Notes under the pieces: generated by a model
The model's database searches: none
What the model saw: only the letters and a program-made list of their open reading frames with translations
Told to the model about the DNA's origin: nothing
Shown: positions 26,965 through 36,548 of the stretch, in pieces
How the letters are laid out: each line of letters starts with the position of its first letter
How positions within the stretch are numbered: the stretch's first letter is position 1
NCBI RefSeq assembly: GCF_002278135.3
Contig: NZ_CP029425.2
Span: 372,001 to 436,000 of the forward strand
Length of the DNA stretch: 64,000 nt
From: Bradyrhizobium ottawaense
GTDB taxonomy: Bacteria > Pseudomonadota > Alphaproteobacteria > Rhizobiales > Xanthobacteraceae
Direction: 5' to 3'
Program-made: the position numbers and the translations under genes

Positions 26965-27487
26965 TCGTGGAGGGATCATTGTCATCGCCCTCGATCTCCT
27001 GCGGCAGCGCGATCACGACGCGGCCGCCTTTGAGATCGACCTCCGGCACCACTGCGTTCGTGAACGGCAACAGCATCGTCGTGCCCTTGGGTGGCGCGAT
27101 TTCGATGATGTCGCCGGCGCCGAAATTGTGGATCGCGAGCACGCGGCCGAGCGCGTCGCCGTCGGTGGTGACGGCGGCGAGCCCGATCAGGTCGGTGTGG
27201 TAATATTCGTCCTCATCCGTCGCGGGCAGTTTTTCGCGCGCGACGTAGAGCTCGATGCCGTTGAGGCGCTCGGCCTCATCGCGGGTCGTGACGCCCTTGA
27301 ACGTCGCGACCAGATGATCTTTTGCCTCGCGCGCCGTTGCGACCTCGAACTGGCGCTTGCCGTCCTTGGACAGCAGCGGACCGTAGCTCCTGACGGCAAA
27401 GGGATCTTCGGTAAAGGTCCACAATTTGACCGCACCGCGCACACCATGCGCGGCGCCGATCCGCGCGACGCAGACCAGCGCCGACAT
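26936..27487 (-). CDS. rimM: Ribosome maturation factor RimM
   Basis: This 183-residue protein has the two expected beta-barrel regions: N-terminal [23 protein letters not shown], and the PRC-barrel part with [32 protein letters not shown] near residues 95-130. It assists 30S head assembly near S19. The last nine or so residues (SRPRERGDP) and the TAA stop are encoded by a palindromic repeat, so the native tail was probably replaced. It lies ten bases after rpsP. Confidence 0.94.
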   Translation of the reverse strand: MSALVCVARIGAAHGVRGAVKLWTFTEDPFAVRSYGPLLSKDGKRQFEVATAREAKDHLVATFKGVTTRDEAERLNGIELYVAREKLPATDEDEYYHTDLIGLAAVTTDGDALGRVLAIHNFGAGDIIEIAPPKGTTMLLPFTNAVVPEVDLKGGRVVIALPQEIEGDDNDPSTSRPRERGDP

Positions 27488-27496
27488 GACCTAGCC

Positions 27497-27829
27497 TTAG
27501 CCCTTCGCGGCGGCTTCGGCCTGCGCCTTGCGCTCCTTGCGCGGCACGGCCTTCTCGGGGTTGTTGCGCGCTTCGCGCTTCTTGACGCCGGCAGCGTCGA
27601 GGAAACGCGCCACGCGGTCGGACGGCTGCGCGCCCTTGGCGAGCCAGGCCTTCACCTTGTCCATGTCGAGCTTCAGACGAGTCTCGTTGTCCTTCGGCAG
27701 TAGCGGGTTGAAATAGCCGAGACGCTCGATGAAGCGGCCATCGCGGGGGAAGCGCGAGTCGGCGACGACGACGTGATAGACGGGACGCTTCTTGGTGCCT
27801 GCGCGGGCGAGGCGGATAACGACGGACAT
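27497..27829 (-). CDS. rpsP: 30S ribosomal protein S16
   Basis: This 110-residue protein starts [26 protein letters not shown], the S16 signature, with [11 protein letters not shown] at about residue 34. It has the Ala/Lys-rich C-terminal extension usual in Rhizobiales S16. It lies between ffh and rimM in the conserved order. Confidence 0.98.
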   Translation of the reverse strand: MSVVIRLARAGTKKRPVYHVVVADSRFPRDGRFIERLGYFNPLLPKDNETRLKLDMDKVKAWLAKGAQPSDRVARFLDAAGVKKREARNNPEKAVPRKERKAQAEAAAKG

Positions 27830-27914
27830 TCAGTTCTCCTTCAAAGTACAGTTTGTTCGGTTGATTGGTATTTTCGCGCCGCGCGAGACCGTGCGATCCC
27901 TCGTGACGAATTCC

Positions 27915-29462
27915 TCATTTCTTCTTGCCGGGAAAACCGCCGAGGCCCGGCAGCATCGGCTTGCCGCTGAGGCCCGTGAGCCCTGGCACATTCGGCAGGC
28001 CCTGACGCAAGCCGGCAGGCAGATCCTTCGGCAAATTGGGCAGACCCTGTCCGCCGCCGCTCTGCATCTTCTCCTGCAGCGCCTTCATCTCTTCCGGCGA
28101 AGGCGGCTTCATGCCGCCGCCAAAGCCCATGGCCTGCGCGATGCCGGCGAGCGGGCCGCGCTTGCCCGAGCCCATGGCCTTCATCACATCAGCCATGTTC
28201 CGGTGCATCTTGAGCAGCTTGTTGACCTGCTCGACGCTCTGGCCGGACCCTGCAGCGATACGCTTCTTGCGGCTGGCCTTGAGCAAATCGGGATGACGGC
28301 GCTCGTCGCGCGTCATGGAATCGATCACCGCGACCTGGCGCTTCAGGATCTTGTCGTCGATGCCGGCGGCCGCAATCTGGTTCTTCATCTTGGCGATGCC
28401 GGGCATCATGCCCATCAGCCCGCTGATGCCGCCCATGCTGGCCATCTGCAGCAGCTGCTCGCGCATGTCGTTGAGGTCGAACTGACCCTTGCGCATGCGT
28501 TCGGCGGTGCGCGCGGCCTTTTCGGCGTCGATGTTGGCGGCAGCGCGCTCGACCAGCGACACCACGTCGCCCATGCCAAGGATGCGGCCGGCAATACGAT
28601 CGGGGTGGAAATCTTCCAGCGCGTCGGTCTTTTCACCGGTGCCGATCAGCTTGATTGGCTTGCCGGTGACCGCGCGCATCGACAGCGCAGCACCGCCGCG
28701 GCCGTCGCCGTCGACGCGGGTCAGCACGATGCCGGTGAGGCCGACGCGCTGATCGAACGCGCGCGCGAGGTTCACGGCGTCCTGACCGGTGAGGCTGTCG
28801 GCGACCAGCAGCACTTCATGCGGATTGGCCGCAGCTTTGATCGCGGCGGCTTCCGCCATCATATCTTCGTCGAGCGTGGTGCGGCCGGCGGTGTCGAGCA
28901 GCACGATGTCGTAGCCGCCGAGCTTACCGGCTTCCAGCGCGCGCTTGGCGATCTGCGGCGGCTGCTGTCCCGCCACGATCGGCAGGGTCGGAATGTCGAG
29001 GTCGCGGCCGAGCACGGCCAGCTGCTCCATCGCCGCCGGGCGATAGACGTCGAGCGAGGCCATCAGCACCTTGCGCTTGTCGCGCTGGACCAGACGGCGG
29101 GCGAGCTTTGCAGTGGTGGTGGTTTTACCGGAGCCTTGCAGACCGACCATCATGATCGGCACCGGCGGCACGGAGTTGACGTCGATGGTCTGGCTTTCGG
29201 CCCCAAGCGTGTTGATCAGCTCGTCATGGACGATCTTGACGACCATCTGGCCGGGGGTGACCGACTTGACGACGGTCGCGCCGATCGCCTGCTCGCGCAC
29301 GCGCTCGGTGAAGCTGCGAACCACCTCGAGCGCGACGTCGGCCTCCAGCAGCGCGCGGCGCACCTCGCGCATCGCGGCATCGACGTCCTTTTCGGTCAGC
29401 GCACCGCGCCCCGTCAGACGATCGAGAATTCCGCCAAGCCGTTCCGACAGATTGTCGAACAA
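27915..29462 (-). CDS. ffh: Signal recognition particle protein Ffh
   Basis: This 515-residue GTPase binds 4.5S RNA and signal sequences for co-translational targeting. The NG domain shows GLQGSGKTTTTAKLA (about residue 107), DVYRPAAMEQL, DTAGRTTLDEDMM, TRVDGDGRGGAAL and GTGEKTDALEDFHP. The C-terminal M domain is Met-rich and has the RNA-binding SGQSVEQVNKLLKMHRNM stretch, ending in a Gly/Pro/Met tail. It heads the minus-strand block; its receptor FtsY is encoded at 37311. Confidence 0.98.
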   Translation of the reverse strand: MFDNLSERLGGILDRLTGRGALTEKDVDAAMREVRRALLEADVALEVVRSFTERVREQAIGATVVKSVTPGQMVVKIVHDELINTLGAESQTIDVNSVPPVPIMMVGLQGSGKTTTTAKLARRLVQRDKRKVLMASLDVYRPAAMEQLAVLGRDLDIPTLPIVAGQQPPQIAKRALEAGKLGGYDIVLLDTAGRTTLDEDMMAEAAAIKAAANPHEVLLVADSLTGQDAVNLARAFDQRVGLTGIVLTRVDGDGRGGAALSMRAVTGKPIKLIGTGEKTDALEDFHPDRIAGRILGMGDVVSLVERAAANIDAEKAARTAERMRKGQFDLNDMREQLLQMASMGGISGLMGMMPGIAKMKNQIAAAGIDDKILKRQVAVIDSMTRDERRHPDLLKASRKKRIAAGSGQSVEQVNKLLKMHRNMADVMKAMGSGKRGPLAGIAQAMGFGGGMKPPSPEEMKALQEKMQSGGGQGLPNLPKDLPAGLRQGLPNVPGLTGLSGKPMLPGLGGFPGKKK

Positions 29463-29897
29463 TGCCGTTGTCCTCTTTTACCTCTCCCCGCTCGCGGGGA
29501 GAGGTCGGATCGCCCTTGCGATCCGGGTGAGGGGGTACGGGACCGTCTACGCGCACCATGCGCGGAGAGAGCCCCTCACCCCGACCCTCTCCCCGCAAGA
29601 GCGGGGCGAGGGAGAAGAAAGTCCAAACACCTTTACGCCCGAGGGCGCACAGCGCTGTCGGGCGTTGACCTCCGGCCTCGAGGACCAGTCGGCGGGTCGA
29701 AAAGAAAGCCTTTCCGAGAAAGTGGCGGGGTTAAACGCCGCTCACGCCCAAAAGTCAAGGAAAGTTAGGGCGCCGGAATGTCTCTACCAAGGTAACATCT
29801 TGAAAATACGTCGCTTTCGACTGCAGGTTCCTTTTCCTTTTGCCTCGCCCATATAGAAGGTGATGACTTACCTCCGCCACCAGTCCTGAAGCCCGCC
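29463..29897. other. Intergenic region upstream of ffh with a palindromic repeat
   Basis: These 435 bases lie between the divergent ffh and MBL-fold genes. A palindromic repeat occupies 29479-29615. The remaining sequence (29616-29897) should contain both promoters; I see no gene in it. Confidence 0.5.
29479..29615. repeat. Palindromic repeat, CCTCTCCCCGC family
   Basis: Copies of CCTCTCCCCGCTCGCGGGGAGAGG and CCTCTCCCCGCAAGAGCGGGGCGAGG frame GGTGAGGGG / CCCCTCACC. A related element lies in the ccmA-ccmB gap at 41384-41553. Confidence 0.75.
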
Positions 29898-30962
29898 GTG
29901 CCGATCACCCGCCGCCGCCTGTTCGGACTGCTTGCCGGGGCAGGCGCCCTGGTCGGTGTCCCGTCCCTTTGGATGTCCCGCATGAAAACCTACGACGGTC
30001 CCGCCTCCGACCATTTCGACGGTCTGAACTTCTTCGATCCGGACGGCGCGCCGCCGAAATCGCTTCGGGAGGTGCTGCGTTGGCAGCTCGGCGGCAAGCG
30101 GCAGCGCGCCACCTGGCCCGACTGGGCGCCCAGCCCCCATGCCGACACGCCGCCGGCGCGGGTCGACGGCGACAAGGTGCGGCTCTCCTTCGTCGGGCAT
30201 GCCAGCTGGCTGATCCAGACCGGCGGCCTCAACATTCTGGTCGACCCCGTCTGGTCGACGCGGGTCTCGCCGGTCGCCTGGGCCGGGCCGAAGCGGCACA
30301 ACGATCCCGGCATCGCCTTCGAGAAGCTGCCGAAGATCGACGTCGTGCTGGTCTCGCACGGCCATTACGATCATCTCGACATCGCGACGCTGTCGCGGCT
30401 CACCAAGAATTTTGCCCCGCGCGTGGTGACCCCGCTCGGCAACGACGTGACGATGCGCAGCTGGGATTCCACGATCAAGGTTGAAGCCTTCGACTGGCAT
30501 GACCGCGTCGAGCTCGGCGGCGGCATCGCCGTGCACTTGGTGCCGACCCGGCACTGGACGGCGCGCGGCATGTTCGATCGCAACAAGGCGCTGTGGGCGA
30601 GTTTCGTGCTGGAGACGCCGGCCGGAAAAATCTACGTCGTCTGCGATTCCGGCTATGGCGATGGCCGGCATTTCCGCCGTGTCGCCGAGAAGCATGGGAA
30701 GCTGCGACTGGCGATTCTCCCCATCGGCGCCTACGAGCCGCGCTGGTTCATGCGCGACCAGCACATGAATCCGGAGGACGCGGTGAAGGCGCTACGCGAT
30801 TGCGGCGCCGAGGCCGCGCTCGGGCATCATCACGGCACGTTCCAGCTCACGGATGAGGCGATCGACGCGCCGGCCAAGGCGCTGCTCGAAGCCCTGGATG
30901 CTGCGAAGATTCCGCAGGAGAAGTTCGTGGCGATGCAGCCGGGGCAGGTGGTGGAGATTTAG
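29898..30962 (+). CDS. Metallo-beta-lactamase-fold hydrolase (UlaG/NAPE-PLD-like)
   Basis: This 354-residue protein has an N-terminal ITRRRLFGLLAGAGALVG leader resembling a Tat or membrane signal. The hydrolase domain has SFVGHASWLIQTGGLNILVDPVWS near residue 97 and the metal motif VLVSHGHYDHLD near residue 155. Further conserved residues are in PTRHWTARG, VCDSGYGDG and ALGHHHGTF. The layout matches MBL-fold hydrolases related to NAPE-hydrolysing phospholipase D. Substrate unknown. GTG 29898 starts just before the twin-arginine motif. Confidence 0.88.
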   Translation: MPITRRRLFGLLAGAGALVGVPSLWMSRMKTYDGPASDHFDGLNFFDPDGAPPKSLREVLRWQLGGKRQRATWPDWAPSPHADTPPARVDGDKVRLSFVGHASWLIQTGGLNILVDPVWSTRVSPVAWAGPKRHNDPGIAFEKLPKIDVVLVSHGHYDHLDIATLSRLTKNFAPRVVTPLGNDVTMRSWDSTIKVEAFDWHDRVELGGGIAVHLVPTRHWTARGMFDRNKALWASFVLETPAGKIYVVCDSGYGDGRHFRRVAEKHGKLRLAILPIGAYEPRWFMRDQHMNPEDAVKALRDCGAEAALGHHHGTFQLTDEAIDAPAKALLEALDAAKIPQEKFVAMQPGQVVEI

Positions 30963-30970
30963 GTCTCGCT

Positions 30971-31106
30971 GTCGTCCCCGACAAGCGAAGCGGAGCGTAG
31001 ATCCGGGACCCATACCCACAGGGAGTGGTTTGGCGAAGACTCGGAGTGGGAGAGTTGCCTCACACTCCTCCCTGTGGTTATGGGTCCCCGCCTTCGCGGG
31101 GACGAC
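30971..31106. repeat. Long palindromic repeat, GTCGTCCC family
   Basis: GTCGTCCCCGACAAGCG at the left, GGGACCCATACCCACAGGGA inside, and TCCCTGTGGTTATGGGTCCC with GGGGACGAC at the right. It lies between the converging MBL-fold and SIMPL genes. Confidence 0.85.
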
Positions 31107-31142
31107 CACCGTTGTTTGGGCGGGCAGCGTGCCTCTTGCGGC

Positions 31143-31859
31143 CTACTGCCCCGCTTTGATCGCCCAGCTCACATTCACCGTCACCGACAGCGTTTCCTCG
31201 CCGGGCGCAACTGCGGCTTGCGGCGCTGCCATCGGCGCTGTCGCCATCCGCCCCTTGAACAGCGGCACCGGGGCGCCGCCCTCGGACACGCTGAGCGGCG
31301 CGCCCAGCGTCACGCCGGTGGCCTTGGCGTAGATCTCGGCCTTGCGGCGGGCGTCCACGACCGCCTGCTCGCGCGCGTCGTCGAGCAGTTTTGACGCCTG
31401 CGTCACCTCGAAGGAGATGTTGCCGATGTCGTTGGCGCCGGCGCCGACCAGCGTGTCGATGATGGTGGCGACCTTGGTCACGTCGCGAATTTTTACGGTG
31501 ACACGGTTGCTGGCGCGGAAGCCGACCACCGGGGATGCGCCGGTGGATTTGTTCTGGCCGTATTGCGGTTGCAGCGACAGCCGCGAGGTCTGGTAATCCT
31601 TCTCGGCGATGCCGGCGCCCTTCAACGCCAGCAGCACCTTGCCCATCGCGGCGTTGTTGGCATCGGATGCTTCCTTCGCTGTCTTGGCGTCGTTGGCGAC
31701 GCCGGCGTCGATCTGCGCGAGATCGGGCGCCGCAGAAATGTTGGCTTCGCCGCTCACCGTAATGGCGGATGGAAAATCATCGGCAAGCGCGGGCGTTGTC
31801 AGCAGCGTGGCGGCGAAAACGGCGGCAAGGGACGTAGCAAGTACGGTAGTCTTTTTCAT
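31143..31859 (-). CDS. SIMPL-domain (DUF541) periplasmic protein
   Basis: This 238-residue protein has a signal peptide (about residues 1-26, TTPALADDF) and a SIMPL/DUF541 domain: ITVSGEANISAAPDLAQIDAGV at the start of the mature chain, YQTSRLSLQPQY near residue 90, and DDAREQAVVDARRKAEIYAKATG near residue 160. Family members such as BP26/OMP28 are exported. The start is five bases after the stop of the GyrI-like gene, so the two are cotranslated. Confidence 0.9.
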   Translation of the reverse strand: MKKTTVLATSLAAVFAATLLTTPALADDFPSAITVSGEANISAAPDLAQIDAGVANDAKTAKEASDANNAAMGKVLLALKGAGIAEKDYQTSRLSLQPQYGQNKSTGASPVVGFRASNRVTVKIRDVTKVATIIDTLVGAGANDIGNISFEVTQASKLLDDAREQAVVDARRKAEIYAKATGVTLGAPLSVSEGGAPVPLFKGRMATAPMAAPQAAVAPGEETLSVTVNVSWAIKAGQ

Positions 31860-31864
31860 CGGTC

Positions 31865-32644
31865 TCACTTCAGTGGCACGAAAACGTTGATCACGAGCTT
31901 GTCCTCTGCCGTCTTGAGTGGATCGGTGAGGTATTCCTCGATGAAGGTGTCCTTGGCTTCCAGTCTCTTGTCGTCGAGGTGATTGGTGATCGCCTCGTAG
32001 GTGTTGTCCATGTTGTCGTAGGAACCGCGATGGACGAATTTCAGCACCTTGCCCTCCGGCGACTTGCCGATGCTCATGTCCTTGGCAAGGTTCTTGGGAT
32101 CCTGCTCGACCGGGATCTCGGCAAGGAAGGTGAAGCCGGTATCGTCGGTCGAGGTGTAGACGATCATCGCATTGCCGGCATGCTTGATGCCCTGCTTGTC
32201 CAGGAGCGTATTCAGCGCCTTGAAAGCGTCGATCAGCGTGTCGAAGGCCGAGTCCCAATTGGCAGTGCCCTTGACCATCACGACCTTCTTCGCCTCGAGC
32301 GTGGTTTCCAGGCCGAACGGATCGGCGGTCTGCACCGGGGCAGGTGTTGCGGCCGCCGCCGGCGGCGGGGCCGTGGGGCTGGGTGAGGCACTGGCTGCGG
32401 GCGAGGGCGACGTTGTCGGGGCCGGCGACGCGCTGGCGGCAGGCGACGGCGCGGGTGAGGCCGTCGCCGTTGGGGCAGGCGAGGCGCTCGCGGCCGGGGC
32501 GGGAGAAGCCGATGGGGCCGGCGAGGGACTTGCCGAGGCCGCCGGTGCCGGGCTCGGAGTTTGCGCCAGAACCTCAGGCAGGCCAAGCGACAAGGCCGCT
32601 GCCGGGATCAGCGCGGCCAGAGCAAGACGACGAAACCTGATCAT
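31865..32644 (-). CDS. Exported GyrI-like domain protein with a Ser/Pro/Ala linker
   Basis: This 259-residue protein has a signal peptide (about residues 1-28, ending VLAQTPS). A long low-complexity linker of Ser, Pro and Ala (SPAPAASASP-type units) follows to about residue 105. The C-terminal domain (about 110-259, LEAKKVVMVKGTANWDSAF, GNAMIVYTS, LKFVHRGSYDNMDNTYEAI, FIEEYLTDP, INVFVPL) fits a GyrI-like/SOUL-type effector-binding fold. ATG 32644 follows GGGGAGAATAAAA; an earlier in-frame ATG at 32671 is possible. GyrI-like domains are usually cytoplasmic, so export is unusual. Confidence 0.8.
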   Translation of the reverse strand: MIRFRRLALAALIPAAALSLGLPEVLAQTPSPAPAASASPSPAPSASPAPAASASPAPTATASPAPSPAASASPAPTTSPSPAASASPSPTAPPPAAAATPAPVQTADPFGLETTLEAKKVVMVKGTANWDSAFDTLIDAFKALNTLLDKQGIKHAGNAMIVYTSTDDTGFTFLAEIPVEQDPKNLAKDMSIGKSPEGKVLKFVHRGSYDNMDNTYEAITNHLDDKRLEAKDTFIEEYLTDPLKTAEDKLVINVFVPLK

Positions 32645-32900
32645 TTTTATTCTCCCCAAGGCCTTAGCCAAGGCCCTTCATCAGCAAGACCTTGCCCGCC
32701 AAGGCCTAATCCGGCTTGAGCCCGGCCGCGCATCCCGGTTCGCGACGAACTTTCGCCGTTCTAACACGTGGGTGCCAAATTCGTCCCATGACAGATGCGT
32801 CATGGCAGTTCTCCTGGCAGTCCTCCTGGCGCCCGGCGGCAAATCACTGGCCAAGCGGCCAAGGATCGCCATATAAGACAGGCGAAATTCGGGAATTTTC

Positions 32901-33776
32901 ATGAGCGCGCTGGCCAACCACGCATTTGCCAAGATGAACGGCATCGGCAACGAGATCGTCGTTGTCGACATGCGCGATTCCGCAGCAAAGGTGACGTCGG
33001 ACGACGCCCGCGCGGTGGCGTCCGCGAACGGTGGCGTGGCCTACGACCAGCTCATGGTGCTGCAGAAGCCGCGGCTCGACGGCACCGAAGCCTTCATCCG
33101 CATCTACAACAGCGATGGCTCCGAGGCCGGTGCCTGCGGCAACGGCATGCGCTGTGTGGTGCGGCGCATCTTCGAGAAGAACGGGCAGACCGCCGCGACG
33201 TTCGAGACGGCGGCCGGCTTGCTCAATGCCTGGCAGGGCCCGGCGCCCGATCTCTACACCGTCGATATGGGCGCGCCGAAGTTCGGCTGGCAGGACATTC
33301 CGCTGGCGGAAGAGTTCCGCGATACCCGCTACATCGAATTGCAGATCGGGCCGATCGACAATCCGATCCTGCATTCGCCCTCCGTGTTGAGCATGGGCAA
33401 TCCGCATGCGATTTTCTGGGTCGACGACGTCGACGCCTATGATCTCGAGCGTTTCGGTCCGCTGCTCGAAAACCACCCGATCTTCCCGGAGCGCGCCAAC
33501 ATCACGCTCGCCCATATCGTCGATGACAAGCACATCACGATCCGCACCTGGGAGCGCGGTGCCGGCCTGACCAGGGCCTGCGGCTCGGCGGCCTGCGCCA
33601 CGGCCGTCGGTGCGGCCCGCCTGAAGCGGGCCGAGCGCAAGGTCGAGATCACGCTGCCCGGCGGCAAGCTCGGCATCGAATGGCGCGAACGCGACGATCA
33701 CGTGCTGATGACGGGCACGGCGACCTTCGAATATGAGGGCAGATTCGATCCGGCGCTGTTTGCGCCGGCCGCCTGA
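32901..33776 (+). CDS. dapF: Diaminopimelate epimerase
   Basis: This 291-residue cofactor-independent epimerase converts LL- to meso-diaminopimelate for lysine and peptidoglycan. The two catalytic cysteines appear in [11 protein letters not shown] near residue 77 and [12 protein letters not shown] near residue 230. [15 protein letters not shown] is the N-terminal signature. The stop overlaps the start of mtaB by one base (TGATG). Confidence 0.97.
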   Translation: MSALANHAFAKMNGIGNEIVVVDMRDSAAKVTSDDARAVASANGGVAYDQLMVLQKPRLDGTEAFIRIYNSDGSEAGACGNGMRCVVRRIFEKNGQTAATFETAAGLLNAWQGPAPDLYTVDMGAPKFGWQDIPLAEEFRDTRYIELQIGPIDNPILHSPSVLSMGNPHAIFWVDDVDAYDLERFGPLLENHPIFPERANITLAHIVDDKHITIRTWERGAGLTRACGSAACATAVGAARLKRAERKVEITLPGGKLGIEWRERDDHVLMTGTATFEYEGRFDPALFAPAA

Positions 33777-35029
33777 TGGCCGTCGACGTCGTCACCTTCG
33801 GCTGCCGCCTCAATGCTTTCGAGGCCGAAGTGATCCGCCGCGAGGCCGAGGGTGCTGGCCTTTCAGACACCATCGTCATCAACAGTTGCGCCGTCACCAA
33901 CGAGGCGGTGGCGCAGGCGCGGCAATCGATCCGCAAACTGAAGCGCGAACGGCCCGAGGCGCGCATCGTCGTCACCGGTTGCGCGGCGCAGACGCAAGCT
34001 GCGATGTTCGCCGACATGACCGAGGTCGATCGCGTCGTCGGCAACGACGACAAGATGCGCCGCCAAGCCTGGCGCGAGGCCCGCGATGCCTTCGATCTCG
34101 GCGCCGGCGAGAAGATCGCCGTCAGCGACATCATGGCCGTGAGGGAGATGGCGCCGCATCTCATCGACGGCTATACGAGCGGCCTGCCGCGCGTGTTCGT
34201 GCAGGTGCAGAACGGCTGCGACCATCGCTGCACCTTCTGCATCATCCCCTATGGCCGCGGCAATTCGCGCTCGGTACCGATGGGCGCGGTGGTCGAGCAG
34301 GTGCGGACGCTGGCCGAGCGCGGCCATGCCGAGATCGTGCTGACCGGTGTCGATCTCACCAGCTACGGCACTGACCTTCCGGGCGCGCCGAAGCTCGGCA
34401 TGCTGACGAAGCAGATCTTGCGGCATGTGCCGGAACTCAGGCGCCTGCGCATCTCCTCGATCGATTCGATCGAGGTGGATGCTGATCTGCTTGACGCCAT
34501 CGCCGGCGATGCGCGGCTGATGCCGCATCTGCATCTGTCGCTGCAATCCGGCGACGACATGATCCTGAAGCGGATGAAGCGGCGGCATTCACGGCAGGAC
34601 GCGATCGTGTTCTGCGAGCAGGTGCGCCGCCTGCGCCCCGATGTCCTGTTCGGTGCCGACATCATCGCGGGTTTCCCGACCGAGACGGAGGAGATGTTTT
34701 CGCGCTCGCTCGATCTGGTCGAGGAATGCGGCCTGACATTCCTGCACGTCTTCCCCTATTCACCTCGCCCCGGCACGCCGGCCGCACGGATGCCGCAGGT
34801 GGCGGGGCCGGCGATCAAGGAGCGCGCGAAGCGGCTGCGGGCAGCTGGCGAGATGGCGCTACGCAAGCGGCTGCAAGCCGAAATCGGTGCCACGCGCGAT
34901 GTGCTGATCGAGAGTGAGGCGCAGGGCCGCACGGAGCATTACCTGCCGGTGGCGATCGCTGGCGAGCGGGTGGGAAGCGTGGTGTCGCTGCGGATCGTTG
35001 GCGGCGATGGTGAGCGACTGACTACTTAG
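33776..35029 (+). CDS. mtaB: tRNA t6A37 methylthiotransferase
   Basis: This 417-residue radical-SAM enzyme converts t6A to ms2t6A at position 37 of tRNA. The N-terminal MTTase domain shows the three cluster cysteines (TFGCRLNAFE, INSCAVTNEA, VTGCAAQ). The radical-SAM cluster is GCDHRCTFCIIPYGRG near residue 145, and a short TRAM-like C-terminus ends the chain. Translation is coupled to dapF. Confidence 0.95.
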   Translation: MAVDVVTFGCRLNAFEAEVIRREAEGAGLSDTIVINSCAVTNEAVAQARQSIRKLKRERPEARIVVTGCAAQTQAAMFADMTEVDRVVGNDDKMRRQAWREARDAFDLGAGEKIAVSDIMAVREMAPHLIDGYTSGLPRVFVQVQNGCDHRCTFCIIPYGRGNSRSVPMGAVVEQVRTLAERGHAEIVLTGVDLTSYGTDLPGAPKLGMLTKQILRHVPELRRLRISSIDSIEVDADLLDAIAGDARLMPHLHLSLQSGDDMILKRMKRRHSRQDAIVFCEQVRRLRPDVLFGADIIAGFPTETEEMFSRSLDLVEECGLTFLHVFPYSPRPGTPAARMPQVAGPAIKERAKRLRAAGEMALRKRLQAEIGATRDVLIESEAQGRTEHYLPVAIAGERVGSVVSLRIVGGDGERLTT

Positions 35030-35066
35030 TCGGGCTACGGCGAGTTGGACGCGCTATATCCCCAGC

Positions 35067-35192
35067 GTCGTCCCTGCGAACGCAGGGACCCATACCGCGT
35101 GATTTATCGGTTGCGGATGGTCGCAGTACCGAATTCCGAATCTTCGCCAAACGTCACCCTGTGGTTATGGGTCCCTGCGTTCGCAGGGACGA
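35067..35192. repeat. Palindromic repeat, GTCGTCCC family
   Basis: CGTCGTCCCTGCGAACGCAGGGACCC at the left is mirrored by GGGTCCCTGCGTTCGCAGGGACGA at the right, so each end also contains its own small palindrome. It lies between the converging mtaB and DUF2336 genes. Confidence 0.85.
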
Positions 35193-35230
35193 AACCGAGG
35201 GTGTGGATATGCCTGCCCAAAGAGCGCGCC

Positions 35231-36340
35231 CTACGACGCCCTGACCTGCCAGAAGCGCAGCGTCCGCTTTGCATTCTCCGGCGTCATCCGCGCAAAGTGC
35301 CCTTGCGCTCTTGCAAGATCGGCCGGCTTCATGGCGCCTGTGGCAAAGCGGCTTTCGAGCACGGCGGTTGTGGTCTCCCAGCTGAGCTGCGCCGCCTTGC
35401 ACGGCACCAGCAAGCCGTCGTCGCGCAGGCTCTGCATCAGCGGGCGGATCACCTCGACGGTTGATCCGGACAATGCGGCCAGCGCCGCGGCGGTCTCTTC
35501 ATAGCGCCGCTGCGCGGCGAAACCGAGCAGCGTCGCTTCGCTGAGCTGGCCGGTCGCCTTGAGCATTGCAATCGCCCGCTTGGCACCTTCGAAATCGCGG
35601 ACGCCCGACATCTCGCGATCGACACCGACGGTGACGGCGGCGATCGCGCTCTGGATTTCCTCGAACAGATGCGGCGGCGCGCGCGACAGCAGGCGGGCGC
35701 GCACGGCATCGCTGGCCGAGCGCAGCAATCGACGGCGCAGCTCCGACGGCAGGTCGACGCGGACGCCGACACTGACGGCAAGTTCGGGATCGGCCTCGGC
35801 CTGCCCGATTATGACGGCGAATCCGTTTCCGGAGACGCGCGCGCCGGGATTGGCAGCGAGCCGCCGGTTGACGCTGGGATAGCGGCGCGCCAGAAGTGCG
35901 TCGGTGACGATTTCCTTTAACCACCAGCGGCCGGCGATCGCCAGCAGATGCGGCTCGCCCTTGGATGATGCGATCTTCACCAGCTCGCCGTCGTCGAGGC
36001 GGGCGGATTCCTGCAGCACGGGACCGGCGATGCGGATCTCGTTATTGCTGGCGAGGCGGCGGATTACCGAAGGCGGCGCCTGCGCGATCGGCGCCAGCTG
36101 CGCGCTGATCTCGGCGAGCGCGATGCGTGCGCCCATGTCGGCAAGGGCGCGAAGCTCGATGGTGCCGATCAGGCGCTCGAGCACCTCGTCGAACAGCGCG
36201 ATCTGCTCGTCGTCGAAACTGCCGGCAGAGGAGAGGAACAGGTCGGTGACGCGCCGGGCCGTTTCCAGGCCCTTTTCCGCCGAGCCTGCGCGAATCGCGG
36301 ATTCGACCTCTTCGATGATCGATAGCTCGGCCTTGGACAT
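35231..36340 (-). CDS. DUF2336 family protein
   Basis: This 369-residue soluble helical protein has LSIIEEVESAIRAGSAEKGLETARRVTDLFL at the N-terminus and repeated helical pairs (RRLLRSASDAVRARLLSRAPPHL) as in the DUF2336 family of alphaproteobacteria. No catalytic motif is visible. A GTG lies directly before ATG 36340, and GCAGG upstream fits the ATG better. Function unknown; the HEAT-like repetition suggests a scaffold. Confidence 0.8.
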   Translation of the reverse strand: MSKAELSIIEEVESAIRAGSAEKGLETARRVTDLFLSSAGSFDDEQIALFDEVLERLIGTIELRALADMGARIALAEISAQLAPIAQAPPSVIRRLASNNEIRIAGPVLQESARLDDGELVKIASSKGEPHLLAIAGRWWLKEIVTDALLARRYPSVNRRLAANPGARVSGNGFAVIIGQAEADPELAVSVGVRVDLPSELRRRLLRSASDAVRARLLSRAPPHLFEEIQSAIAAVTVGVDREMSGVRDFEGAKRAIAMLKATGQLSEATLLGFAAQRRYEETAAALAALSGSTVEVIRPLMQSLRDDGLLVPCKAAQLSWETTTAVLESRFATGAMKPADLARAQGHFARMTPENAKRTLRFWQVRAS

Positions 36341-36445
36341 CACGCCTGCTCATCCTGAGCGGTTACAGAAGCTTGTTCTAAGCAACCGTCATCATTAGCG
36401 CCGAGCGCTGAACGTTTCGTAAACCATGGGCGGAAGGCGAGTGCC

Positions 36446-36541
36446 GACCCTCATCCTGAGGAGCCTGCAAAGCGGGCGTCTCGAAGGATGGCCGCGGGCG
36501 AGATGCGGGCCTTTCTTGGCGGCCTGCTCACCCTGAGGGTC
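36446..36541. repeat. Imperfect palindromic intergenic repeat, CTCATCCTGAGG type
   Basis: ACCCTCATCCTGAGGAGC at the left faces CACCCTGAGGGT at the right, with CTCGAAGGATGG between. It sits at the 3' end of the RluA-family gene. Degraded relatives seem to occur around 46200-46350 and 53090-53150. Confidence 0.55.
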
Positions 36542-36548
36542 TAAAAGA

